A DNA stretch of 6,605 nt, from positions 1 through 6,605 of the forward strand of contig CAQBGY010000184.1 in assembly GCA_948759685.1 (NCBI GenBank), given 5' to 3'. Under the pieces are notes generated by a model. It was not told where the DNA came from. It searched no databases and saw only the letters and a list, made by a program, of their open reading frames with translations. The DNA is from an uncultured Eubacterium sp. Its GTDB lineage: Bacteria; Bacillota_A; Clostridia; Lachnospirales; Lachnospiraceae. Position numbers and translations under genes: made by a program. Of this stretch, positions 1-5,590 are shown piece after piece. Within the stretch, counting starts at the first letter, position 1, and each line of letters opens with the position of its first letter.

Positions 1-116
1 TAGGTGTACCTGTACTGCATCCCGCCGCCTGTCGCGGTTATGAGCCTGCCCATGGCGTCGTACTCCCATGACCAAGCACATCCGCCGTTAGTGGTGACAC
101 ATACTCTTCCATCTGC
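1..116 (-). pseudogene. YD-repeat fragment of a further Rhs cassette (continues past left edge)
   Basis: Immediately after a TAA at 119-117, a frame reads ADGRVCVTTNGGCAWSWEYD and continues AMGRLITATGGGMQYRYTY to the window edge. These are typical YD repeats (WEYDAMGRLITATG). The segment GMQYRYTY matches the degenerate remnant of cassette B near 5093-5120. It starts 34 bases after the NADAR gene stops, has no visible start or ribosome binding site, and so looks like the truncated head of the next orphan cassette. Confidence 0.75.
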
Positions 117-149
117 TTATTTACACTCTGTTTCTTTCTGTGCCCACCG

Positions 150-590
150 TCAATCTTTATATTGCAATTCTTCTCTTACTTGCATTAAAATAATCCCTAA
201 CATATTCTTTCCTGTGCCGTCAGTTCCACATCCCCAATAATAATCGCCTGTTGTCCTTTCAACGATACTTTCCCTATCTGTAGCCAAAAGCACGTCACGT
301 ATATCCTCATTTTGTTTAAATTTTTCTAACACGGCTGTTTTCATAATAACATCTTTTACTTCTTCCCAGTCCTTTCTCAGTGGTAACTTACGATTTCTCC
401 CCATTTCAGCTGCTTTCATAGGATTATCAAGCATACGAATTACCTCCTCATATTTTGTGTCATGAAATTTTTGCGCTTGAAAATAATGTTCACTTGTCAT
501 CCACCACTTACCGCCCAATGTAAATCCATAATGGGCAAAATTAGAAAAACAACCAAATTTATCATTAGTTTTATAAAAATAAATAGACAT
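150..590 (-). CDS. NADAR family protein, YbiA-like (146 aa)
   Basis: This is a full-length single-domain NADAR protein. It matches E. coli YbiA along nearly its whole length as I remember that sequence. Landmarks are FSNF (15-18), TSEHYFQAQKF (32-42) with the probable active-site Glu34, AAEMGRNRKLPLRKDWE (60-76), KFKQNEDIR (90-98) and YYWGCGTDGTGKNMLGIILM (117-136). YbiA is an N-glycosidase that splits riboflavin biosynthesis intermediates. Other NADAR proteins, encoded beside DarT1-type toxins, remove ADP-ribose from guanine in DNA. Here the gene is third in a unit behind an ART-like Rhs tip, not in a riboflavin operon, so a role in reversing toxin-made ADP-ribosylation is the likely reading. 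That role is inferred. The ribosome binding site AAGGAG overlaps the end of the previous gene. Confidence 0.92.
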   Translation of the reverse strand: MSIYFYKTNDKFGCFSNFAHYGFTLGGKWWMTSEHYFQAQKFHDTKYEEVIRMLDNPMKAAEMGRNRKLPLRKDWEEVKDVIMKTAVLEKFKQNEDIRDVLLATDRESIVERTTGDYYWGCGTDGTGKNMLGIILMQVREELQYKD

Positions 591-596
591 ACACCT

Positions 597-899
597 TTAC
601 TCCTTAAATGGCGAATCCCAAAATATTTTATCCAAAATATCTTCAAGTTTACCAACTGCTCTAAATAATTCATTCTTATAGTCATTTGTTACCACTTCAT
701 CTGATAATGAACGATATATAAAGAAAATTAATCCTGCTATATTTCTCTGAATACTTTCTTTTCCTCTGACCTCATCTTCAATTTTCTCTAAAATGTCACA
801 TAATTTTAAGAAAACTTCTTTGTTCAGTTTTTTTTCTGTACGCACAGGAATTAATAAATCCAATATAAGTCCATTAATTTGTCCATAATATTCATCCAT
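597..899 (-). CDS. Putative immunity protein of cassette D (100 aa)
   Basis: The start is placed at ATG 899, eight bases after GGGGAG (913-908) and 16 bases past the toxin D stop. A start at 935 would lengthen it by 12 residues into the toxin frame without a matching ribosome binding site. The protein begins MDEYYGQINGLILDLLIPVR, is mainly helical by eye, and ends KLEDILDKIFWDSPFKE. The stretch IQRNIAGLIFFIYRSLSDEV is hydrophobic but looks like a buried helix rather than a membrane span. It occupies the immunity position behind the ART-like tip. I cannot name the family. Its last codons, AAG GAG, form the ribosome binding site of the next gene, so the two are translated as a unit. Confidence 0.75.
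   Translation of the reverse strand: MDEYYGQINGLILDLLIPVRTEKKLNKEVFLKLCDILEKIEDEVRGKESIQRNIAGLIFFIYRSLSDEVVTNDYKNELFRAVGKLEDILDKIFWDSPFKE
600..605 (-). promoter_or_regulatory. Ribosome binding site of the NADAR gene
   Basis: AAGGAG forms the last two sense codons of the preceding immunity gene and lies nine bases before ATG 590, linking translation of the two genes. Confidence 0.7.
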
Positions 900-907
900 T
901 ATTATTG

Positions 908-913
908 CTCCCC
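908..913 (-). promoter_or_regulatory. Ribosome binding site of the 100-aa immunity gene D
   Basis: GGGGAG, immediately after the toxin D stop and eight bases before ATG 899, sets the start of this gene at 899 rather than 935. Confidence 0.65.
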
Positions 914-915
914 TT

Positions 916-1808
916 TCACTTATAATAATCCACAATTGCTTCTAATGGTATATTTTGATACACTGTTATTTCCTGTTGCCAAATAGAATAGTGATATGGT
1001 AACCCCTTAACGCCATTTACACGTGGAAATATTTCATATCCTTTGTATGTACTCGTTGTAATCTTATCTAAATCAATTACAACAATCCCCAGCCTACTTC
1101 CAGATTGATTAAATCCCTTTGCAACATTTAAATCTGACGTTGTAGAAATAAATGGGTCATTACTCCATGATGTTTTACTTGAACCATTTACCAAATGCTC
1201 CTCCAATGTCCAATTTCCATTAGGATTTTTTGCTTCCAATCCCAAACCTTGCATGAGTCTATCATAATCCTTTTGATTAATTGCACGACATACTACATTT
1301 TTATACAGATTCTTCTGATTCTCAACATCATGCCCACTTGGGTCTCTATACAGTATCGGATTATTTCTACAGTACTCATAAAGGTTCAGTCCATCCCCAT
1401 AGTAGATATCTTCCTGCGTAAATCGTCCAATGACCGGATTACAGAACCTCGCCCTCAGATAATACTAGCTGGTCACCGGATCATACTGTTCTCCATTGAA
1501 CCGGAAGCGGTTATGAATATCTTCATGGCTTATGACACTTTCACCAAATGCATCATAGCAGTAGTAATTGGTATTCTTCTGTCATTTGCCGTATCTGTAA
1601 GGATAAGCCGCACACTTCCCTGATTATCCGATACGTAGTGGTAGTAGGTTCTTGCACTCTCGCTGTCGGAACTGATGATTCCAAGTCCACGGATGTATCG
1701 TATTACCTCACCATCGGTTTCTTCCGCAATGACTTCCTTTTCCTCACTAAACAGGAATTTAACGAGCTGACCATTCTCCTCCATCTCGGCGTGGAGTCCC
1801 TCGACGTA
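916..1808 (-). pseudogene. Orphan Rhs core with ADP-ribosyltransferase-like toxin tip D, broken in the core
   Basis: Core homology starts near 1808 (EMEENGQLVKFLFSEEKEV). A one-base deletion near 1570 turns the expected NDRRIRNYYCYD into NDRRIPITT. After the shift, the proper frame has a TAG at 1467-1465 where other copies have Gln (TS-Q-YY). From there 183 codons are open to the stop at 916, through DPSGHD and the tip. The tip shows three ART landmarks: an Arg in VVCRAIN, the S-T-T of DPFISTTSDLNVAKGF, and QQE in SIWQQEITVYQNIP. Together these match the R-S-E class of ADP-ribosyltransferases, with Gln two residues before the Glu. GLPYHYSIWQQE and the final IPLEAIVDYYK look well conserved. 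The toxin domain itself is undamaged, but the copy cannot make a continuous Rhs-toxin fusion. Confidence 0.8.
1302..1808 (-). repeat. Rhs core repeat, copy D
   Basis: Similarity to the other copies begins near 1808 and runs to DPSGHDVENQKNLY. The copy is damaged by a one-base deletion near 1570 and a TAG at 1467-1465. Confidence 0.8.
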
Positions 1809-1898
1809 AGAGTAATTCTTTTAAATTTTTCTGTTTTACATCATTGCCTTGCTATATTTGTAGAAGCAGTCAGTTTTACGAGTTTAAAGTGATGCCAA

Positions 1899-1971
1899 GG
1901 ACAAAAGGTCAATTCTTCAATTAATTATTGTGAAAATGCTATTTTAGTCAATCAAAAATTCCCTTTTGCCC
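1899..1971. repeat. Imperfect inverted repeat between immunity gene C and cassette D
   Basis: GGACAAAAGG at 1899-1908 pairs with CCTTTTGCCC at 1962-1971 apart from one G-T wobble, and AATT on the inner side of each arm extends the match. The arms are 53 bases apart and the interior is AT-rich. The right arm lies just downstream of the immunity C stop. No T-run follows, so it is not a standard terminator. It could be an RNA stem or the scar of a lost small element. Confidence 0.4.
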
Positions 1972-1980
1972 TCAGTATTT

Positions 1981-2319
1981 TTAGAAATCAAAACCAACTA
2001 AAGTTTTATATGAAATAGCTAAATTCAACATTTTATTTAGCTGAATCAATTCTTCACTTTCATTACTATTTATAAACTGATTTACTACTTCCAATGCCAA
2101 TGGTATCTTTTCTAATACAAGAACTTCCTCTTCATACTCATCAATGAAAATATCACACTTTTCATTAATTCTGTCAAAGATTCCTATTTTATCCAATTTT
2201 TCATACTGTTCTTCAGTTAATATCATTTCCTCCATTTGTTCTTTTTTTTGAATTCCATAGTCATAATCTCTCATAGCCTTTTCATCTTTTGGAACTCTTA
2301 TAAGCCTTTCTCTTTCCAA
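1981..2319 (-). CDS. Putative immunity protein of cassette C (112 aa, TTG start)
   Basis: I place the start at TTG 2319, four bases after the toxin C stop. AAGGGG (2332-2327) lies seven bases upstream of it, an ideal ribosome binding site. The longer frame from an ATG at 2391 would overlap the toxin tip by 68 bases and lacks such a site. The product begins MERERLIRVPKDEKAMRDYD and ends ISYKTLVGFDF. It is rich in Glu and Lys, probably mostly helical, and has no membrane segment or signal peptide. The stretch EEYEKLDKIGIFDRINEKCD (with Q for the first E) followed by IFIDEYEEEV is strongly acidic, as expected for a protein binding a basic toxin. I do not recognise the family. The immunity role is inferred from its position directly behind tip C. 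It is intact although its toxin gene is broken. Confidence 0.7.
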   Translation of the reverse strand: MERERLIRVPKDEKAMRDYDYGIQKKEQMEEMILTEEQYEKLDKIGIFDRINEKCDIFIDEYEEEVLVLEKIPLALEVVNQFINSNESEELIQLNKMLNLAISYKTLVGFDF

Positions 2320-2326
2320 ATAATCA

Positions 2327-2332
2327 CCCCTT
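2327..2332 (-). promoter_or_regulatory. Ribosome binding site deciding the TTG start of immunity gene C
   Basis: AAGGGG overlaps the last codons of tip C and sits seven bases before TTG 2319. No comparable site precedes the upstream ATG at 2391. Confidence 0.65.
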
Positions 2333-2597
2333 ATCAGTATTATTAAAATGTGTAACCTTTTGATAATCAGATCTATTTCTGCCAGTTTCATTATTCATGT
2401 CATTTCCTTTCGTATCCAAATAATTTCTTCCGCGTGGTCTTGTTGTATCTTCAATTCTAAAATAATTGCCCATTTTATCATATACAACACTAATTCCAGT
2501 TTCTGTATTATTGTATATAATCTTTCCCTTGGTGGTAATTATGGGCTGCTGCACGTGTCGCTCCATCTTTTACTGTTCTTGTACCGCTATCACTTCC

Positions 2598-3054
2598 ATA
2601 CAGATTCTCTTGATTCACCGCATCATGTCCACTTGGGTCTCTATATAGCACCGGATTATTCCTACAGTACTCATACAGGTTCAGCCCATCCCCATAATAG
2701 GTATCTTCCTGCGTGAATCTTCCAATTACCGGATTATAGAACCTCGCCCTTAGGTAATACTGGCTTGTCACTGGGTCATACTGTTCCCCATTGAATCGAA
2801 AGCGGTTATGGATGTCCTCATGGCTTATGACACTTTCGCCAAATGCATCATAACAGTAGTAATTGCGTATCTTTCTGTCATTTGCCGTATCCGTAAGAAT
2901 AAGCCGCACGCTTCCCTGATTGTCTGATACCTAGTGGTAGTAGGTTCTTGCGCTTTCGCTATCAGAACTGATAATCCCAAGTCCGCGGATATACCTTATT
3001 ACCCCATCATCAGTTTTTTCCGCAATGACTTCCTTTTCCTCATTAAACAGGAAT
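2598..3054 (-). repeat. Rhs core repeat, copy C
   Basis: Similarity to the other copies begins at 3054 (plus-strand gaat at 3051-3054, then divergence) and runs to just beyond DPSGHDAVNQENLYG. The copy carries a TAG at 2933-2931. Confidence 0.8.
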
Positions 3055-3062
3055 ATCTATGC

Positions 3063-3776
3063 TTAAAAATTTTTAATAAAATATTCATTCTCAGAAATTA
3101 TGCTTTTATATTGAGGATTATTTATTTCAATCGCTTCATCTGCTAAACCAATAACATTTTCTCGGCGAGACGTTGGTAATAAGATAATTGCTCCCTCTTC
3201 TTTCAGTTTTTTAAAGAAGCGAAAAACTCCAGAACTAAGCAATATACTGTTAAAACATGCCGTATTCATCCATGAAAAACAATATATTTCCTTCCTGCTT
3301 GCATATCCGATTGCCAGCGAAGCTCTCCATTTTTCTCCACTATATTTTGTAATTTTATTATGAAGCTTATCTGGTGAAAGATGGAATTCTTCAACTACCT
3401 CATTCAAATTCTGATAACGTTTGTATTTCTTTATCGCATGTAGCAATGCCTTTTCTACACTTATTTGTTTTTTCACTATCCTCCCACAATATTCCGATTT
3501 ACCAACATACCACCCCAGCTGCTTCAAAACAACATTGTCTGCCAGTTTACCATCACAATAAATTTCTTCATTTACTATTGGGATCCTACCAGAAAGTAAC
3601 GAAGAAATTAGTTCTCCTCCTTCCCCCTGTTCTCCTATAATTCCATATATCATTCCTCTTTTAAAACAAAACAATTTCTCCATAGTATAATCATCTTGCA
3701 ATTCGTTAAATGGGTTCTTAATCCTTTCTACTCTCTGTTTTGTAATTAACTTTATCTCTTCCAAAACTGCCACCAT
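3063..3776 (-). CDS. Degenerate ABC-ATPase-like protein, putative immunity protein of cassette B (237 aa)
   Basis: The protein has the outline of a single ABC transporter ATPase domain but lacks the catalytic residues. The Walker A position reads GEQGEGGE (48-55), where the family has GxxGxGK[ST]. The signature is YSGEKWRASLAIGYAS (145-160), in place of LSGGQ-x-R-x-x-x-A-x-A. The Walker B position reads IYCFSWMNT (164-172), with W and M where D and E are expected. The D-loop is ACFN, and the H-loop reads LPTSRRENV (200-208), with Arg for His. The spacing of these elements and the final LADEAIEIN match the fold. It should therefore not hydrolyse ATP. No membrane partner is encoded nearby. It overlaps the toxin B end by 25 bases, which is the immunity-gene position. 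The exact start is uncertain, because the first ATG has AAAGG only one base away and GTG or TTG codons just after it are alternatives. The immunity role is inferred. Confidence 0.7.
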   Translation of the reverse strand: MVAVLEEIKLITKQRVERIKNPFNELQDDYTMEKLFCFKRGMIYGIIGEQGEGGELISSLLSGRIPIVNEEIYCDGKLADNVVLKQLGWYVGKSEYCGRIVKKQISVEKALLHAIKKYKRYQNLNEVVEEFHLSPDKLHNKITKYSGEKWRASLAIGYASRKEIYCFSWMNTACFNSILLSSGVFRFFKKLKEEGAIILLPTSRRENVIGLADEAIEINNPQYKSIISENEYFIKNF

Positions 3777-4978
3777 GCCTTTCTAAATCCAACTATTTCA
3801 ACATTATAAATTGAAATCGGTAATCTTTGTCCATCTGCTGTTTGCACCACTATTTTTGATATTGACTTTCCTCTATTACCTGTATCAGGCACAAATGATG
3901 CATTTGTCTCAAATTTAATAACTGTTTTTGCATTTGAACCAATCCCGGCTATACTTGCTTGTTTCTTTGTAGGTTGTTTAGTCCACGCAAAAACATATGA
4001 CTCCCAATTTCCATTTTTTAACTGACCTGATTCAATAATCTTTAAAGCATTTTCAGGAGTCGTTACATGATAATACAAATTCAATTGTGCCGGACATACA
4101 TCATGCCCACTTGGGTCTTTATACAGTATCGGGTTATTCCTACAGTACTCATAAAGATTCAGCCCATCTCCATAATAGGTATCTTCCTGCGTGAATCTTC
4201 CAATTACCGGATTATAGAACCTCACCCTTAGGTAATACTGGCTTGTCACTGGGTCATACTGTTCCCCATTGAATCGAAAGCGGTTATGGATGTCCTCATG
4301 GCTTATGACACTTTCGCCAAATGCATCATAGCAGTAGTAATTGCGTATCTTTCTGTCATTCACCGTATCCGTAAGAATAAGCCGCACGCTTCCCTGATTG
4401 TCTGATACATAGTGGTAGTATGTCCTAGCGCTTTCGCTGTCAGAACTGATGATTCCAAGTCCGCGAACGTAACGTATTACATCGTTACTTGTTTCTTCCA
4501 CAATGACTTCCTTTTCCTCATTAAACAGGAATTTAACGAGCTGACCGTTCTCCTCCATCTCGGCACGGAATCCCTCGGCATCGTAGCGTTTTATCTGGCT
4601 GTTCCCATTTGCCATCTTCACCTCTGCGGTACGCTCGAAACCATCATAGGTATACGTTGCACTGCCGTCGCTCAACAGGTTTCCGCTCCTGTCATAGCTG
4701 TAATAACTCGTCTCCCCGATATAACTTGCCACAGCGTCTGGGTTGTTGCTAACTGCGGGGGACTTTTTCAGTTTCGGCGTCACCCCATCCAGTTCATACG
4801 CCTTCCTGTTCAGTTCCTTGATACGGTTGCAATTATCATGACAGTATGTCTCCATAATAATGCTGTCCACAGTACGCCTTTCGCGTGTCAGGCGGTTTCC
4901 TGCCTTGTCGTAACCGAATTTCTCCGAAAGCAGTCCCCCCGCGCTGGGATATGACACTTCCACAAGCTGGTTATTCAC
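3752..4978 (-). CDS. Orphan Rhs core with ADP-ribosyltransferase-like toxin tip B (408 aa open frame)
   Basis: This displaced Rhs C-terminal fragment has an intact open frame. Residues about 1-293 are YD repeats plus the Rhs core, ending DPSGHD at 288-293. Residues 294-408 are the variable tip. The tip starts LYYHVTTPENALKIIESGQL (301-320), an H-x-T element followed by an I-x-x-x-G turn, as in ART/PARP-fold toxins of the HYD1 and RNA 2'-phosphotransferase type. It continues with TVIKFETNASFVPDTGN and ends IYNVEIVGFRKAWWQFWKR. An ADP-ribosyltransferase acting on a protein or nucleic acid is my best guess, not certain. The GTG at 4978 has an AGAAGG six bases upstream, so a truncated product could be translated. 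Alternatively the fragment is silent until recombined onto a full-length Rhs gene. The last 25 bases overlap the next gene. Confidence 0.75.
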   Translation of the reverse strand: MNNQLVEVSYPSAGGLLSEKFGYDKAGNRLTRERRTVDSIIMETYCHDNCNRIKELNRKAYELDGVTPKLKKSPAVSNNPDAVASYIGETSYYSYDRSGNLLSDGSATYTYDGFERTAEVKMANGNSQIKRYDAEGFRAEMEENGQLVKFLFNEEKEVIVEETSNDVIRYVRGLGIISSDSESARTYYHYVSDNQGSVRLILTDTVNDRKIRNYYCYDAFGESVISHEDIHNRFRFNGEQYDPVTSQYYLRVRFYNPVIGRFTQEDTYYGDGLNLYEYCRNNPILYKDPSGHDVCPAQLNLYYHVTTPENALKIIESGQLKNGNWESYVFAWTKQPTKKQASIAGIGSNAKTVIKFETNASFVPDTGNRGKSISKIVVQTADGQRLPISIYNVEIVGFRKAWWQFWKR

Positions 4979-5217
4979 GTCATACCTTCTTGGTCAGATC
5001 TCGCCTTGCGTGATGTTACCGGAAAGGTCGTAAGTGTAGGCGAGCAGCATCCTGCCGCTTGCCTGTTTTTCCCCAGCCACCCATTGTCATAATAGGTGTA
5101 CCTATACTGCATTCCACTGCCTGTCGTGGTGCCGCCATTGCAGTCCATCGCGGAGGTTATATTTCTGGTTATAGGCATACTGTTCCTGCGTTCCATCCAC
5201 ATTAAACCCATTAAAAC
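4100..5217 (-). repeat. Rhs core repeat, copy B
   Basis: This copy extends furthest upstream of the displaced ones, into YD repeats. The shared sequence stops right at DPSGHDV, where tip B begins. Its middle part is almost identical to copy C. Confidence 0.8.
4979..5217 (-). pseudogene. Degenerate YD-repeat remnant upstream of orphan cassette B
   Basis: Pieces of YD-repeat sequence can be read here in different frames. DGTQEQYAYNQKYNL comes first, then GMQYRYTYYDNGWL in a second frame, then QASGRMLLAYTYDLSGNIT in the frame of the downstream 408-residue open frame. The last frame change falls at a GGGGAAAAA run (5066-5074). An in-frame TGA at 4996-4994 then separates this piece from the open frame downstream. 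It is the truncated 5' edge of a displaced Rhs copy: homology starts abruptly about 45 bases after immunity gene A ends, and no full-length Rhs reading frame leads into it. The motif GMQYRYTY also occurs at the left edge of the window. Confidence 0.75.
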
Positions 5218-5260
5218 ATAGCTTTTAAAAAACTTTTCATTCCGTCTTTACCGACTTACT

Positions 5261-5590
5261 TTAAAATATCTTCACCATACTACATTTAAAAGAAAGAACA
5301 GATATGGCATCATCAAATAATATAAATTTGATAACCCCATTATTATATGACATCTCTAAAATTGTATCATAATCAATATCTGTCTCCTTTTTTTCACCAT
5401 CCCATATATAATTTTCAACCGAATTGAACTCTAAAAAAATCTCTTTAAGTTCATTATCACTCTCTTTATATCCCTTTTGTTTCCACATACACAAATCAAT
5501 TTTCATTTTTATATTATTTTTTTCGTGAATCAATTCGATGACATTACTATCATGAAAATCAAACTCATTAATCAAATCTTTTATCCGCAT
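5261..5590 (-). CDS. Putative immunity protein for toxin tip A (109 aa)
   Basis: This small acidic cytosolic-type protein has no signal peptide or membrane segment. It starts MRIKDLINEFDFHDSNVIEL and ends SFKCSMVKIF. Its ATG shares one base with the toxin stop (TAATG), and a strong GGAGGAGGA ribosome binding site lies inside the last toxin codons, so toxin and this protein should be made together by translational coupling. Position, size and coupling fit the immunity protein that neutralises tip A in the producing cell. The N-terminal FHDS stretch followed by alternating strand-like segments resembles small immunity proteins I have seen next to polymorphic toxins, but I cannot assign a named family. 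The function is inferred from context only. Confidence 0.75.
   Translation of the reverse strand: MRIKDLINEFDFHDSNVIELIHEKNNIKMKIDLCMWKQKGYKESDNELKEIFLEFNSVENYIWDGEKKETDIDYDTILEMSYNNGVIKFILFDDAISVLSFKCSMVKIF

Larger units (their letters stand above)
2324..3054 (-). pseudogene. Orphan Rhs core with toxin tip C, broken by a stop and a frameshift
   Basis: Homology to the Rhs core begins abruptly at 3054 (FLFNEEKEVIAEK), only 8 bases after the ABC-like gene ends. The core runs through GLGIISSDSESARTYYH, meets an in-frame TAG at 2933-2931 where the other copies have a Tyr codon, and then continues from VSDNQGSVRLILTD to DPSGHDAVNQENLYG. The linker frame ends at a TAA at 2510-2508. The tip lies in the next frame: IIYNNTETGISVVYDKMGNY, then FRIEDTTRPRGRNYLD, an NN..GR stretch, and VTHFNNTDKG ending at 2324. 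Short tips of about 70 residues with YFRI.D..R.YLD and a final THF recur, as far as I recall, in several toxin systems and may be nucleases, but I cannot name the family. As it stands, no complete toxin can be made from this copy without recombination or reading-frame repair. Confidence 0.8.

Noticed and set aside
150..590. NADAR protein as a riboflavin pathway enzyme
   Set aside because: No riboflavin genes are nearby and the gene is embedded in a toxin cassette. The housekeeping role cannot be excluded but fits the context less well.
497..685. Minus-strand open frame across the immunity D and NADAR junction
   Set aside because: It overlaps two well supported genes in another frame and has no recognisable content.
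1195..1892. Plus-strand open frames such as 1195-1623 and 1548-1892
   Set aside because: They lie opposite the Rhs core copy D and tip D. Similar plus-strand frames recur opposite the other core copies, which is a by-product of the repeated codons. None has a recognisable domain.
1883..1912. Possible promoter TTGACC - 18 bases - TTTAAA on the minus strand
   Set aside because: The -10 match is weak, the spacing is one base long, and such matches are expected by chance in AT-rich DNA. It would also lead only into a broken Rhs core copy.
3063..3776. A working ABC transporter ATPase
   Set aside because: Walker A, Walker B and H-loop residues are all replaced, and no permease gene is adjacent.
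4412..4954. Plus-strand open frame of 180 residues opposite cassette B
   Set aside because: It is the antisense of a convincing Rhs frame, with Cys- and Leu-rich low-information sequence and no ribosome binding site.
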